A DNA stretch of 64,000 nucleotides from NCBI GenBank assembly GCA_025506515.1, contig CM046456.1:9373708-9437707 (forward strand), in the 5' to 3' direction. The position numbers and the translations under genes are program-made. The notes beneath the pieces are model-generated. The model had not been told where the DNA came from and ran no database searches. It worked only from the letters and a program-made list of their open reading frames with translations. The stretch comes from Flaveria trinervia. Its lineage: Eukaryota > Streptophyta > Magnoliopsida > Asterales > Asteraceae. Shown in pieces: positions 25,215 to 37,151 of this stretch. Position 1 is the stretch's first letter. Each line of letters begins with the position of its first letter.

Positions 25215-25541
25215 AGAACTGTTTGGCAACCTCTTAATGGTTCAGATGATATCTGAATGGTTTAGCACTTAATAATTCAAATTGTTTGTTTGGCAAACAC
25301 ATGTCTGAATGGTTAAGATATTTACCTCTGAATGGTTAGTATTATACGGGTGTTGAATGGTTAAAAGATCTAATGCTGAATGGTTAAAACATATTATCTG
25401 AATTTGTCAGAAAATTGCCTTTAAATAGTTAAATGATATATTAGCTCTTAGTGGTTGAGACCTCTTAATGGTTCAACACTTAATGGTTCAGGCCTTTTAT
25501 TGGTTCAACACTTAATTATTCAGAAATTACCAAACAGCCCT
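25215..25541. mobile_element. Tourist/PIF-Harbinger-like MITE (327 bp)
   Basis: The ends are inverted: the left starts AGAACTGTTTGGCAA and the right end, reverse-complemented, starts AGGGCTGTTTGGTAA. TAA flanks it on both sides (25212-25214 and 25542-25544), the three-base duplication of PIF/Harbinger elements. The interior is built from about a dozen degenerate copies of (C)TTAATGGTTCA or CTGAATGGTTAA. There is no coding capacity, so it would depend on a transposase elsewhere. Confidence 0.8.
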
Positions 25542-25544
25542 TAA

Positions 25545-28410
25545 CAGTATTATGTTTTCGTTTGAAGTATACAATGGATGGGGTGATGTGATGGGAAGGA
25601 CTTGTGTTAAGTTAACTATGAACATGTATGATCTTAGTTTGATAGTGGATACTCATTTCCACTACTACCGAAGATGTAGCAGTTAACATACTTTTGTAAC
25701 AAGCTTATGTTAGATTTTCAAAAAGTTTAGTTATGTGTTGGTGTTAAATCCAGCAAATAAATAATAAAAATATGAACCTACCGTACACACACTAAGAATA
25801 GAATGAGCGGAAGTAGAGTTCGTGTCCTCAGGGATACGTATCAATTATTTTATACCAAGAACGTTTTAGCACAGTTACTTTAATTGATTATAGACTAAGG
25901 AAGGTGGGAGATTTAATTAAAAACTAAAACTAAAAGTAATCTACAAAAAATAGAAAAAATCCAGTGAGCTGACACGACCGTGTCAAAACTGTAAAGGAAA
26001 TTCCACGCGGCTGTGTTAAGGTTCTGCTGGAAAAACGAAAATTGACATTTTTTTGTATTTTTTAAATATGAAAAAGAGATTATAACAGACGTCAATTATT
26101 TATGAAACAAATTCAAATATGAAGACTAATTCAAACACTAAGGTAATTTTTTGACTCTATTTGGCTTACGATCATCAACGATTACAGTGCAATGATTATT
26201 TTCAATTAATGATTTGTATTAATACTAGACATCACGCCGTTCGGATATCCCTTCTATCTAATGTCCAATCAATCGCAGTTCGTTGATTGGAGCCAACCCG
26301 CTACTTTAAGATCACATCATTTGGATCTTAGCGTGAGGGTTGCAACGATAGAAGTATCGATTATAATTAAACACACACGTTGTTCGGTATGTAACTAGAT
26401 TGTGTGATTCTATAACGAGAATGAATTCATAGACAAACTCAAACCGTTACCTGTTTCTTATATCAAAAATCAAAACTTGATTAGGGTTTTAAATCTTGAA
26501 GAACTTTATTAGAGAAAGTAATAAAGTGACTAATTTTATTAATAATCCAATATATACCGGATTAGATCTGGGTATAAGATCAAGAATCAAACAAACAAAC
26601 CATCAAAATAAAAAAAACATCTCATAATCACTTCACATAAGTTCAAACCAAAATCATAGAAATTAAATCTTAATGCTGAAATCAAAGATTGTTCTAGCCG
26701 GACATGACGACCAGATCAATCATAAATAAAATAAAATAAAACTTACGAATCGAAAACCAATAAAAAAACCTTAATTGCTACAGGTCTTCTTGCTTGATGG
26801 ACTTAATTTTTCAATGAAATCATTCCAAGATGCTCTTCAATGCCTCCTTTTCTCCAATCTCCCCCCTTTTATCTTTTGAGTTCTCTTCTTTCAACCAACT
26901 CTTTTCTTTTTTTGATTTTAAAGTTTGAATCTTTATCACTCCTTTTTCAGCCATTTAATTATTCTACAAACACCAAAAATATACAAAAGGAGATTCCATC
27001 TTACAAAAAACTATTATTTTATAATTAAAATAAAAGATGCATGCAATTAATGCAAAATATTTACGAAGATGCAACCTTAAATTACTATAATTTATAACTA
27101 AAAGTATAACTAACAATATGATGTAACTCGTACTCATAATTATCTATATTAATGTTATGATATATCATCTATTATAATATTTGTTGTATTTACTAAGTAG
27201 CAAAACACAAGTTGCTGACTTGCTGACTTACAACACAACAACTTCATTTTCTTCTTGGCAAGATTGACATGACAAATTTGCATGCTTCATCTTGAGGAAG
27301 AATATAGGATTTCTTAATTTTATATTTGATTTTTAGTCTTTATTGCTCGAATCCTCTCCATATTTAGAGTAATAATTCACGGTCAAAGCATCGTATTTTT
27401 CCTATTTATTCCTTGTAACTAGTATTTAACCCCACGTGTTGTGGTGGGAGCGTACAATTATGTCAAATAACATCAATATCACATTGTCGCTACCGACCAT
27501 CAACAGAAAAACTCGTAAAATAAAAGAATTAAATCGAACAAAAAATAGACGTAAAAACTTTAACCCATGTATGTGCGTTGTAGCGTGTTAATCTGCATAA
27601 TTATAACGAAGTGTATTACACAACACAGTTGTGAAACATAAAAAATAGATGGTAAAATGTTAAATCAAATACGCATGTGTGTGTATGTTAACTCGAAAAT
27701 TTTAGATTGAGATGTAAAACAAAAAAATTGTAAAAAATAAAAAATATATGATGTCAAAGTTATAAATAAAAAATATATTAGGTTATATATAGAAGACAAA
27801 AACTATAGGGTTAAAAATAAAAAAGTAAAAAAAAACAAAGTGATGTACAATCTATAAAGCATAAGGCATAAGGTACAAACTTTAATGGATTAGTAATTAA
27901 ATTGATAATTAATATTATATAAATTGTTTTGGAACAATATATGAATAAAACACAAAAGAGCTTCTTCCTCCTCTGTAATACCAAATTCAATACGTTATAT
28001 ATGAAAACAAAACATGTGTACAGCTAGTTATATATATTAATAAACAAAAGATTAAGAAAAAGACTTCCAGTGATTTAGGTTCTTTAGACTATAAGAAGAA
28101 AACAAAACTATATGTGAAGTACGTAATAAAAGAAACAAAAATTAAAATAATCAAATAACGGGCTTGAATAGATCGAGGTAGTTTGTTTAGAAGACAATTG
28201 CTTTAATAAACCAGAAATAGGCTAGGTCTTCGTAATTTTATCAAGTCACTGTAATAATATTTGGAGATTGATAAACAGTTGCACAAACAATCTTTAATAA
28301 GATTTTATTTCACATAATTTATTTCACCCAAAGGCCATATCGGCTACACTTTTTATTTGTTATCACACAACGGAAAATGATAAACATGATACGCATAATC
28401 GTAGTGGTAT
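25545..28410. other. Intergenic AT-rich sequence, no gene recognised
   Basis: Open frames are short and unlike any family I know. A less AT-rich segment at about 26215-26360 (GATATCCCTTCTATC, GGATCTTAGCGTGAGGG) resembles internal retroelement sequence, but I cannot classify it. CCCCACGTGTTGTGGTGGG (27431-27449) is a short hairpin-like end motif. The last few hundred bases are downstream of the terpene synthase pseudogene. Confidence 0.5.
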
Positions 28411-28442
28411 ATGATCGAATCAATGACCACTAACACAATTTA

Positions 28443-30765
28443 TTATATGGCGACTGAATCACAGAACAAGAGTGTAATATATTCCTTAAGTGTTTTTTCA
28501 GGAAAAGTAAATCCGTCATTATATCTGTATGCGACATCTGTCATTCGTGCAAGATTAACAATCGGAGCAAGTATATCCATCGGGACCTCTGTTGGCTTTA
28601 GACACCCCTCGTTTATATCTTTCCATGCATTTTCAACAACATTTTTAAGTGCCTCCATAGCTATATCATCCGATACCCCAAAAGTTTTCTTATATGCGTC
28701 GACACTTGTGACTGATAGATCTCTTTTACGCTCAAACTATACATGAACATCAAATGTTATTAGACTATATATCACTATATGTTATTTTGTACTTATGACC
28801 AAATAGGTTGTACAAATAAGGTGAATTGAATACCTCAACACTCACGACGTCATCTGTTAGCCGTCCGATTAGCTCTAAAGCTACTTTGATCTTTGGATTA
28901 CTATTGTACCAAGCAACAGTCTCTTGCGTGACAATCTTGCCCATACCAATCAAAGCAGACTTACAAAGTGCATCATGTGTAGATGTAAATAACCCAGCCT
29001 TCATGTAATCTTCAAATGATGGCATCTCACCACTATGTCTCCGTTCAGCCTCTTGATGGTAGCCTCTAGCCAAGTCTTGTAACTAGACTCATATTAGAAA
29101 TGAAGGAAAAATAGTAAAATAAAGATAACATTTACATAGTTTGTAAGTAACTAAGTAAGAATATATAGTGAAACATAATATACAATCTTAAATCTTACAG
29201 CTTTTTTTGAAACCTCAACTATGAGATTTGTTGTTCCTTTAGGTAGTTGCTTGTTGAATTCAGCATACTCGTTCAGTATAGTTTCCTAGAATGGTTTGAT
29301 ATATTCAGGAAGCTGTGAGAGAGCACTAATCTCCCATCTAAAAGATCCAAACAACAAGTAACATCATTTTAAATGATCATTCGATCATTAATAAACAATT
29401 TATATTGTTACCATCCATAGATGTGCCCAAAATCCTAAACTTGATACACAAGCATATGTAATAACGAATACCTATTAATTGCATCGGTGAGAAGTCGAAT
29501 CTCCTCAATCGTAGCATATGCATCATATGTGTCATCTAATACTAGCACAAACAGTATAATTTTGGTTGCTATGATCCGGGCTTGAGAGTAATAAGGCTCC
29601 CAAGTATAATGCCAATATCCATACATAGAGCTCAGGTACTCTATCTCTGACATAAGGTAACTTTACTTTCAAGTCCAAGTCTTTCCACCACCTAAATCAA
29701 ATGTACAATTTCATTATCATTTATAATATCACTCTTAAGTGTGAGTAGAGGGGTAGTAGAGCTCTAATGTATTTTTTTACCATAACTTACTTTGAAACAA
29801 TTTGAAGTTCTTCTTTTTGTAGGAGTTGCAAATAGTTAAAATGCACCTTTGCAAGAACTAGTAGCGAGTCATATCTTGATATTTCTTCCTCGAAATCGAG
29901 CAAATACCGCCTTGCTTCCACCATTGGATGCCCTCTATTATAAGGTCTCTCCAACACATGTTTCACTCGCCGCGCAAGTGTACCTTGGAGTGTTTTTTCT
30001 ATGACTTTTAGATTTGCTTCTGTGAATGTAATGGCTCCATCTAGTATAGATTCTCCTCTTATTTTTAGATGAGCACTCTCATAGAAAGTTATCATACCTC
30101 TCACATCTGTACCAATGTCTTCCTTGAATACACCCGAACTAAAATCCTTGAATTTGTTGAACACATCTGCATAACCACCGATTTCAGTAGAGACATAAAG
30201 AACATATTACATAACTTTAAAGATACCATGAAAACAATCTTTGTTTACGAGTGACTCACCGCAAGAAAACTTGTAACCAAAGGTTCTAAAAAATTGAAAG
30301 TGAAGAGATATTGTATAGAGATCTGCTTCACGATAATTTTTCAAGTTAAGTTGGTTGAAAAGTATGTCAAGTTGCCCATCAATATCTTTTACGAAAAGAT
30401 ATGTCAAACCAAGACAATGCACACAATAAATCAAACTCAATTTCTCATTCGAATTAATAGTTGGATCTAATATCAATCTTCTCACTTGTGCTTTCGGCTC
30501 CTCCATTGATTTAACATATGCTTCCAATTGCTACAAAATGAAAAACGTACGTACATTCTTATTTTTAACAAAACACATACCAACACAACAATTAATGTTT
30601 TGCAAGTGTGTCAACTATATGTGCAACAAATTTGTGTGAGTAATCGATATGAGCTCTTACCGAATTGTCAAAAGAGAATGATAGGAAGCGATCACCCCAA
30701 ATCGAAGGTGGAAAGTTGGCCAAAGTGCGCCCCGGCTCCATGGTGTTAGCATCTGTTGTGGCCAT
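28443..30765 (-). pseudogene. Germacrene-A-synthase-like sesquiterpene synthase (TPS-a) pseudogene, seven exons
   Basis: The functional relatives cyclise farnesyl diphosphate to a sesquiterpene in the cytosol. Exons on the minus strand are 30765-30661, 30530-30260, 30166-29791, 29691-29472, 29337-29199, 29082-28834 and 28736-28443. All six introns are GT-AG and 93-134 bases long. This is the standard seven-exon TPS-a plan, about 550 codons. Visible motifs are NFPPSIWGDRFLSF (N-terminus), RDR (about 266-268), the Mg-binding DDTYD (303-307), the NSE/DTE-type DDVVSVEFE (447-455, across the exon 6/7 junction), and YNDGFTFPEKTLKEYITLLF at the C-terminus. There is no plastid transit peptide. Two lesions disable it: an extra base in the GGG run at 29599-29601 (exon 4 is 220, not 219) and an in-frame TAG at 29286-29288 (codon about 341, usually Tyr). 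TIEEIRLLTDAI and RVPELYVWIL are closest in my memory to Asteraceae germacrene A synthases. The exact product cannot be told. Confidence 0.9.
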
Positions 30766-30857
30766 TTGGTGAAATGAAGTTTGTGGTTTAAATCTAACGA
30801 CTGTTATGAGATGAATTCAATAGACCGGTATGACAATATTATTTGGAGTATTGGATA

Positions 30858-30867
30858 CTATTTATAG
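30858..30867 (-). promoter_or_regulatory. TATA box of the terpene synthase pseudogene
   Basis: The minus strand reads CTATAAATAG about 93-102 bases upstream of the ATG at 30765, a normal distance for a plant promoter with a short leader. It is intact although the coding region is broken, so transcription may still occur. Confidence 0.6.
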
Positions 30868-32080
30868 AGGATGTATCTTCATGCAATTATGGGTGCAAGA
30901 GTATTCACATTTCTTCCTTCATCCCGTATTTTTATCCTTATAATTACATTAAAAATCATTATTTTTTTCTCTCATTTCCAATGAAATAATATTTTTTATA
31001 CATTCATTATTAGCTTTTCTATCTCATCTACTCATAAACACTTTAAAAAATATTAAAACATTTATGTGAGTTGTATGTGTTTTCCAAAAAATGGGTACGG
31101 TACAACGCCCGTAAATTTTTCTTTTTTCACTCACAACCATCCTCTAATATATGGCACCCAGTCACATAAAAATAGAGTACGGGCTTTGAATGCTCTATGT
31201 TCGAAGTCAATATGATTGGACAAACACAACATAGTGAGTTAGAATAAATAAAGGTTTTAACAAAGACCATAAACCATTTGAATTTGTTGTAGTCTCAAGG
31301 AGACCTTTTGGTTGTGAAATGATATATTTTACAACTAATGGTTGTGGGTTTTAACACCTCTAGAATGTGTAGTGGCGATTTTTAAAATAATGTATGCATG
31401 AAATAGAGTGTATACGTGTCGGTAAACAAAATCAATTTGTTGAAAAAAATGATAAATGAATTCAAAGGCTTACAAATGAAGAAACACTCGATCAAAAGAA
31501 GAATCTATATGATTGATTGGGTTACGGTTTGTGCATTGTGCACCAACAAATTCAAGACAACCAATTTCGCCTTCGCAAATACAAAAGTCAGAAGGTGGCA
31601 CGTGAATTTAAAAAAAGTCAGTGGTAAAATTATGATAATATTGATTTATTGTGAGGACGTAAGTTAGGTTATTGATAATGTTAGGTGTATGAATGTACAC
31701 ATATAGGGGTTTGAATAATCGTAGACATGACATGCCCATATCTACATTTGTAGTCATTTTCAATTTTTTCCATTGTCACATCAAAATCTTTTTTATTTTT
31801 TATTCTTTGGGTGAGTTATATAAATACTTATTTTTGTTATTCAAATACTCTATTGTCTTTATCTTCCTTTATGTATATATATGTATGTATAAAAAGATAG
31901 AGTGATGAAAATAAATTAGATGTATTAATAACATATCTTTTATTTTTTTCAAAATTCACTAGCGTGAGTTCACAGTTCCCCTATTTTATCTTATTTTATT
32001 CTAAATGTATAGTTTTAAATTATTTTTAACATGAAAATAAATAATACCAATTTTCATTAATTAAAAGAATGCCCTAATAT
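30868..32080. other. Intergenic sequence upstream of the terpene synthase
   Basis: It is AT-rich with no convincing coding region. Open frames at 31416-31667 and 31693-31905 lack known motifs and look fortuitous. Part of it is presumably the promoter region of the terpene synthase; no individual cis-element other than the TATA box is supported. Confidence 0.5.
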
Positions 32081-32082
32081 AT

Positions 32083-32090
32083 ACACACAC

Positions 32091-32142
<52 letters not shown>
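32083..32142. repeat. Compound (AC)n-(TA)n microsatellite
   Basis: An AC run (about 32083-32108, with one interruption) passes directly into an uninterrupted TA run to 32142. It is long enough to be polymorphic between individuals. From here to 32892 there is no supported gene. Confidence 0.95.
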
Positions 32143-32143
<1 letters not shown>

Positions 32144-32892
32144 CTAAGAAACGTAAATAGAAATAGAAACTAGTAGGAAAGTGTCATTTCCTACGTTGCA
32201 CCACTTCGAATATCGAAACAATATAATCGGAGTGGTCTTTAAGTATGAGTTTCATGTCCAATTGCTTTTGTAGAATGTCAAACGCTCATTGTTATTTCTC
32301 CGTCGTTTCTTGTTTACGCATCAATTCAACCTGAAATTTTTATTCCTCATGCAAAATATGGAACTTCCCGTATTGAAGTCGAATTTTTTGCCTAGCTTCG
32401 GCTTGGCTAAAGGTGTTCACTTTTTGATCATTTTTAAAAGCTCTTCTTGAGAGTTTGTTGATGTAACTGATCTCTTGTCTTTCCTACTGTTTCTTGAGCC
32501 CAAAATTGACATGTACCTTATATTCATTCTCATCATCATCGTCATCGTTGTTAGAATTCATTTCTGGAAATTAAGCTTCCAAAGGCATTTAAATTACAAA
32601 ATGTTAAATCAATTTCTCTTTTTTTTATCTTTTAAATATTTATAGGAATAAATATTCAAACAAGTTAACTTATCACGAAAGCATATTATTTAGAAACTAA
32701 AAATATAAAATGAGTTAAATGGGTCAACACCCAAAACCCATGAGTGAAGACTGAAGACAACCCGTTTAGTAATATATGTTATTGGGTTTAATCCGAACTA
32801 AAACCAACGCATATTTGTTGATTATGTGTTGTATTCTCGTGTCGTGTCATAATAAAAATTGATACGTATAGGGGAAATATTGACAATTTTTT

Positions 32893-33125
32893 AAGCTTTC
32901 ATTCAAATTGATTTGACTTACTAGTCTTTTTATTTAACTTTCATCCAGGTTTATTGGCTTCTTAGTCTTTTATTAAACTTTCGTCCATGTTGATTTAGTT
33001 TATTAGTCTTTTTTTAAGCTTTCATCCAGGATGATTTGGCTTTATAGTCTTTTATTAATTAAGCTTACGTCCGTTGATTGAGCTTTTTAGTCTTTGTTTT
33101 AAGCTTTCGTCCAGGTTGTTTATGT
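32893..33125. repeat. Degenerate tandem repeat, 40-45 bp period, about 5.5 copies
   Basis: Each unit runs AAGCTTTCATCCAGG, then TTGATTTGGC, then TTTAGTCTTTT. Units start near 32893, 32936, 32976, 33016, 33061 and 33101. Unit divergence is high, so the array is old. Confidence 0.8.
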
Positions 33126-33400
33126 TTATTTTTATTGTCTTAGGTTGACTTTAGACCTGATTGGTGTATGATGTAGCTACCTTACAAGTATCACCGTAAA
33201 CAAGAGTATTGTTTTTTAAAAGATGATATTAACTCTTTTCTTTTTCAAACAACAAAGTATCCTACTACTACTAATTTATATACACTAAACTAATTATATA
33301 TTATATTACCAGCGATGAGTGTAACCGTCGGTGAAACTCACTGAACCGTTAAAACTTGTTGAAATGAAATCTTGACCGTTTAAACTCAGCTTGACGGTTA

Positions 33401-33500
33401 CGATAGTAATAATAATAATCATAATCATAACTATAATGACAGTAATTATTATAAAAATAAAATTAATAATAGTAATAATAATAATAATAATAAAATAGTA
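33401..33500. repeat. Imperfect (AAT)n-type simple repeat
   Basis: AAT, AATC and ATA triplets are repeated with interruptions. The longest clean run is AATAATAATAATAATAATAA near 33473-33492. It lies just left of the palindrome-bounded element. Confidence 0.85.
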
Positions 33501-33581
33501 ACCATCATAATAATACTATAATAATATCTTCAATAACTACATTATTATAAATAATAAAAAAATATAAAATATCAGAAAACA

Positions 33582-35214
33582 CCCTATGGCGACAACATGT
33601 CGTCGCCACAGGTGTTTCATGTCGTCGCTATAGATATTTCATATGCCACGTGATTATCCCACTATTAATTTGGAAAAAAATTAAAAAAAAATAAAAACCC
33701 TATGACGACGACATGTCGTCGCCATAGGGTGCAGTATCTTTTAAATCAGGGATACAACATTATCACTTTCACTTTCTCAAACCCAAATCCCACCCACCAC
33801 CACCCTTTATCTCCGGCGAAAATAACCAAAATCCATCCACCACCATCATTTCTGGCCACCACCACCGTCCCTAGCCGCTACCACCACCACTTCCATCGCC
33901 CCCATTACACCTACCATCGCACCCTACCAAGAATGAATCATCTTCAAGTTGCACCACCACCATTGTTCCTACCATCATGACTACCACTCCTACCACCACC
34001 TCCATTCATGTCTCTCTAGGTTGCTGTATCATTATCTCAACACCACCGTCACTGACAACATCTCATTATTATCATTTTTATTAAGGTTTTAGGGTGTGTA
34101 TATTGTCTATTTCATTAGTTAGTTGAATATTTTGATTTGGTTCTTGTTTAGTAGAATGAAATGATAATATGTTGATTTATTTGATTTTTAGTTTGATTTT
34201 GTTCTTGTTTTGATTTGGTTAATGATATGCTCTAAGTTATGTATGTATGTATGTATGTATGCGCAATATGTGATGAAAGTATTGGAGTTTGATTTGGTTA
34301 TTAGTTTAATTAATAATAGGTGATGAAATTGAATATGTGTGTTAGATGATTTTTGTGTTAGAACTTAAAGATATGTATGTTATATTCTTTTGTTAATTAG
34401 TTAAAATATTAAGTTAAACTATGTTTATAGATGATTTATGTTGTTAGAATTATATACTTGTTTGATTTGGTTATTGGTTTGAGTTGATAAAATGATATGA
34501 TGAATTATGTTTTATAACTTGTTTTAGGATTAATTGTAATTAATTTAAAATTGTTATCTTTTATAGACTTAATTTAAATATTATTACGTGCATTGTTGCT
34601 TTATTAAAACTTAAAACTTTTACTTTTATTATTTATAATTGGATGTGATGTATTTTTTCATTTACAACAATTATGTTGTCAAATTTTCGATCAAATCCTT
34701 ATAAGCATCTCTTGTTATGAATGGTGGGTCATTATTACATGGGATGAGGAAATAAATACACTCAGAAATACATGCGTGAAGTGCTGGAACGGATGAATGC
34801 ATTTTAAAAAAGAATCAACTCCTAATGATGACGAAGATGATCGTGATGACGAAGATGATCAAGATGACGAAAATTAGATGTTGTGTGTTTTGTAAAAAAT
34901 AAAAAATGTTTACGTTAGTTATTTTATTTAAATGCACATGTATTTAACTTAAATTGTAAAATGATTATCTTTTGGGTATTAGTAATATTAGCTTTCATTT
35001 AGATTATAAATATGTTCACAAAACTTAAAACATTAGAAAAATCTGGAAAATAGAAACAATTTATAAATTAAATATTAAAAAAACCTGAAAATATAAAAAC
35101 AACTAAAAATTTCCAGGCTATGGCGACGAGCCATAGGTTTTTAAAATATTTTTATTTTTATTAAAATTAAAAAAATTAGTTGGACCTATGGCGACGACAT
35201 GTCGTCATCATAGG
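33582..35214. mobile_element. Probable non-autonomous DNA transposon bounded by CGACGACATGTCGTCG palindromes
   Basis: Near-perfect palindromes centred on ACATGT with CGACGAC arms and CTATGG flanks lie at 33582-33613, 33698-33729 (32 bases, one mispair) and 35185-35214. Half copies lie at 33616-33632 and 35118-35136. Clustering of the same motif near both ends of a 1.6-kb segment is the pattern of subterminal repeats of CACTA-type DNA transposons. I could not find CACTA/TAGTG ends or a clear target duplication, so family and exact ends are unproven. The interior has a CCACCA-rich stretch (33780-34060) and a short acidic ORF near 34800. Confidence 0.45.
34797..34877 (+). pseudogene. Short acidic ORF tail (Asp/Glu-rich), remnant
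   Basis: A 26-codon open stretch begins MHFKKESTPN, then runs DDEDDRDDEDDQDDEN to a TAG at 34875-34877. The frame upstream reads YMREVLERMNAF in a neighbouring phase, so this looks like the 3' end of a longer gene after a frameshift. I do not recognise the family. Its place inside the palindrome-bounded segment suggests a remnant of a gene carried by the transposon. Confidence 0.3.
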
Positions 35215-36884
35215 CTGAAAAATAAAATTATTTTTAATTTAAAATACAATATGAAAATTTTGTGCCTACAACTTTGTGACGACAACATGTAATCAGGATA
35301 AACCTTATTATTTCTTATTTACGGCAGTTGTAAGATGGTTTTTCACAGTTTCTATGGACAGTTAACGATGCGTCAATTTAGGAGAGGTTACAATAGGTTG
35401 CATATATAATGACGGTTCCTTCTTCCCGCTTCATTTTTCTATTTCTTGCGTCCCCACGATTCGCCAGTAACCTCCCCTTTCTTCCTAAGAACCTTAATAT
35501 ATAGACAAACATTTTAATTTTTTGTTTCTACAAATCATATGTAGAGGTGAAAGCTTTCTGAAGGTTGATGGTGCCATAAGTTCTCTCATCCGAGCCACTC
35601 ATTCCAAGGCCTGTAAGCATCCTTTCAGTTTCTTTAGAATGAAAAGACTCTCCATCTTCATATTTCTTTCTATAAAACCTAAACTAGGTTTTTAAGATCA
35701 ACTTGTAGGAGCACAAGAGGTTTTCATCTGATTATCAACTCATCAACCTAAATCAGGTTTGTTTTATTTAGTCTTTATTTGATGTTATCATTATTTGTAA
35801 ATAATCATCGTTTCATTAGTATGAATCATTTTCAACATACAGTTATTCTAAATCATGCAATGTGTTTCATCATGATCATTATTTGGATCTATGATTCGAT
35901 TTCAACTATTTTGTGGTTAATTGTTTTGATTATGTCCGTTATTTTCCCGTTTACTCGATGAATTAGATTATGATTTTAAATGTTTGTTGTAGATTCATGT
36001 AATAGGTGAAATAAATAATTTCACTCGTGACTATTAGGTGTTGTTGGACAAATTTTGGAAGATGTTAGTATGCCAATTGAAGAACTCTACTTCAAAAGGT
36101 ACATTGATCAAAGTAAAAGTGATGGTCAGGATGATTAGAAGACAAAATATTGAAGTATAGGCAACCCTAAATATTTAATTTTTGTAAGAATTTAATTGAG
36201 CATAATGACAAACTGATCTTTGGTTGTAATATTAATGAATTGGAGTTGCAAGAATCACCCCCTATCATCATATCCTATTGTAGAGAGTAATCATAACCTC
36301 TTGTAGAGAGTACTACCCATGACTCATAGAAGAGCTAATTGGATTTGCTTTTCTGATATTAAAGTCTTTTCATCTATTTTGTTTGTGTGAGTATTTTTTT
36401 AGTTTCTTGTGTGCCCCTTAAATTATGTTGTTGATTTGCAGCATAAAACCTCAAAATGGATGAAATGGGCCCAATGAAGGTAGGAGCATGAAAGTGGCAT
36501 GTTATATGTTATTGTTTGTCATCGATGTTGTAAAAGTAAGTTTAGGTGGTAAGTTGAGAATTGAAATGTTAGGTTCATGTATAAACTTTGATTAAAGGGG
36601 AATAGTTTGACTCTTGTAAGAAACCAAGAAGTAAAGACAAAAGGATATCAAGACAGTTGTCAACATCAAACAAGGTTAGATTCATCATATTTACCTCCTA
36701 TTTAACATTTATATGTATACATTGTTACTCATTGTTGTACTAATGTCCCATTAGTCTTTTGATTGTATATTGTTTGTCATTGTTATACTAATTTAACAGT
36801 CTTTTCACTATATATTGTTAGTCAATGTTTACTAATGTTACAATCTTTTTGATCATATAAAGGTGTGTTTACAATGTAAATTGG
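35215..36884. other. Intergenic sequence, no gene recognised
   Basis: No supported gene. A short open piece at 36061-36138 (MPIEELYFKRYIDQSKSDGQ, then DD and a stop) reads like coding sequence, but I cannot place it in a family and see no neighbouring exons. Confidence 0.5.
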
Positions 36885-37146
36885 GCATTTTACCCATCTA
36901 AAGTGTGCTTTTGGTTTTAATCCAAATTAAAGTATGATTATGATGTGCTTTTGGTCTAATGACCCATTAATTCTTAATCCAAATCAAGGTGTGATTTTGG
37001 TGTGTTTTTGGACTAATGGCCCACTAAGGTACGTTTTTGGTCTAATGGCCCACTAAGGTATGTTTTTGGTCTAATGGCCATTAAGGTGCGTTTTTGGTTT
37101 TAATCCAACTATAAGACAGTGTGTTTTGGCCTAATGATCCATTAAA
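36885..37146. repeat. Degenerate tandem repeat (GTGTTTTTGGTCTAATGGCC), left part
   Basis: Units of about 30-55 bases carry GGTGTGTTTTTGG, then TCTAATGGCCCA, then TTAAGGT. Examples start near 36945, 36999, 37029, 37058 and 37085. The same repeat resumes at 45264 on the far side of gypsy 2, so the array was split by that insertion. Confidence 0.8.
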
Positions 37147-37151
37147 GTTTG

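Noticed and set aside
28411..29008. Plus-strand open frames over the terpene synthase exons
   Set aside because: They are antisense shadows of exons 6 and 7, whose minus-strand reading matches a known family.
31416..31905. Two open frames of 83 and 70 codons upstream of the terpene synthase
   Set aside because: Composition follows AT-rich background, with no motif and no conserved context.
33702..33980. 92-codon open frame rich in His, Pro and Thr
   Set aside because: It starts inside a transposon palindrome and is driven by CCACCA low-complexity sequence.
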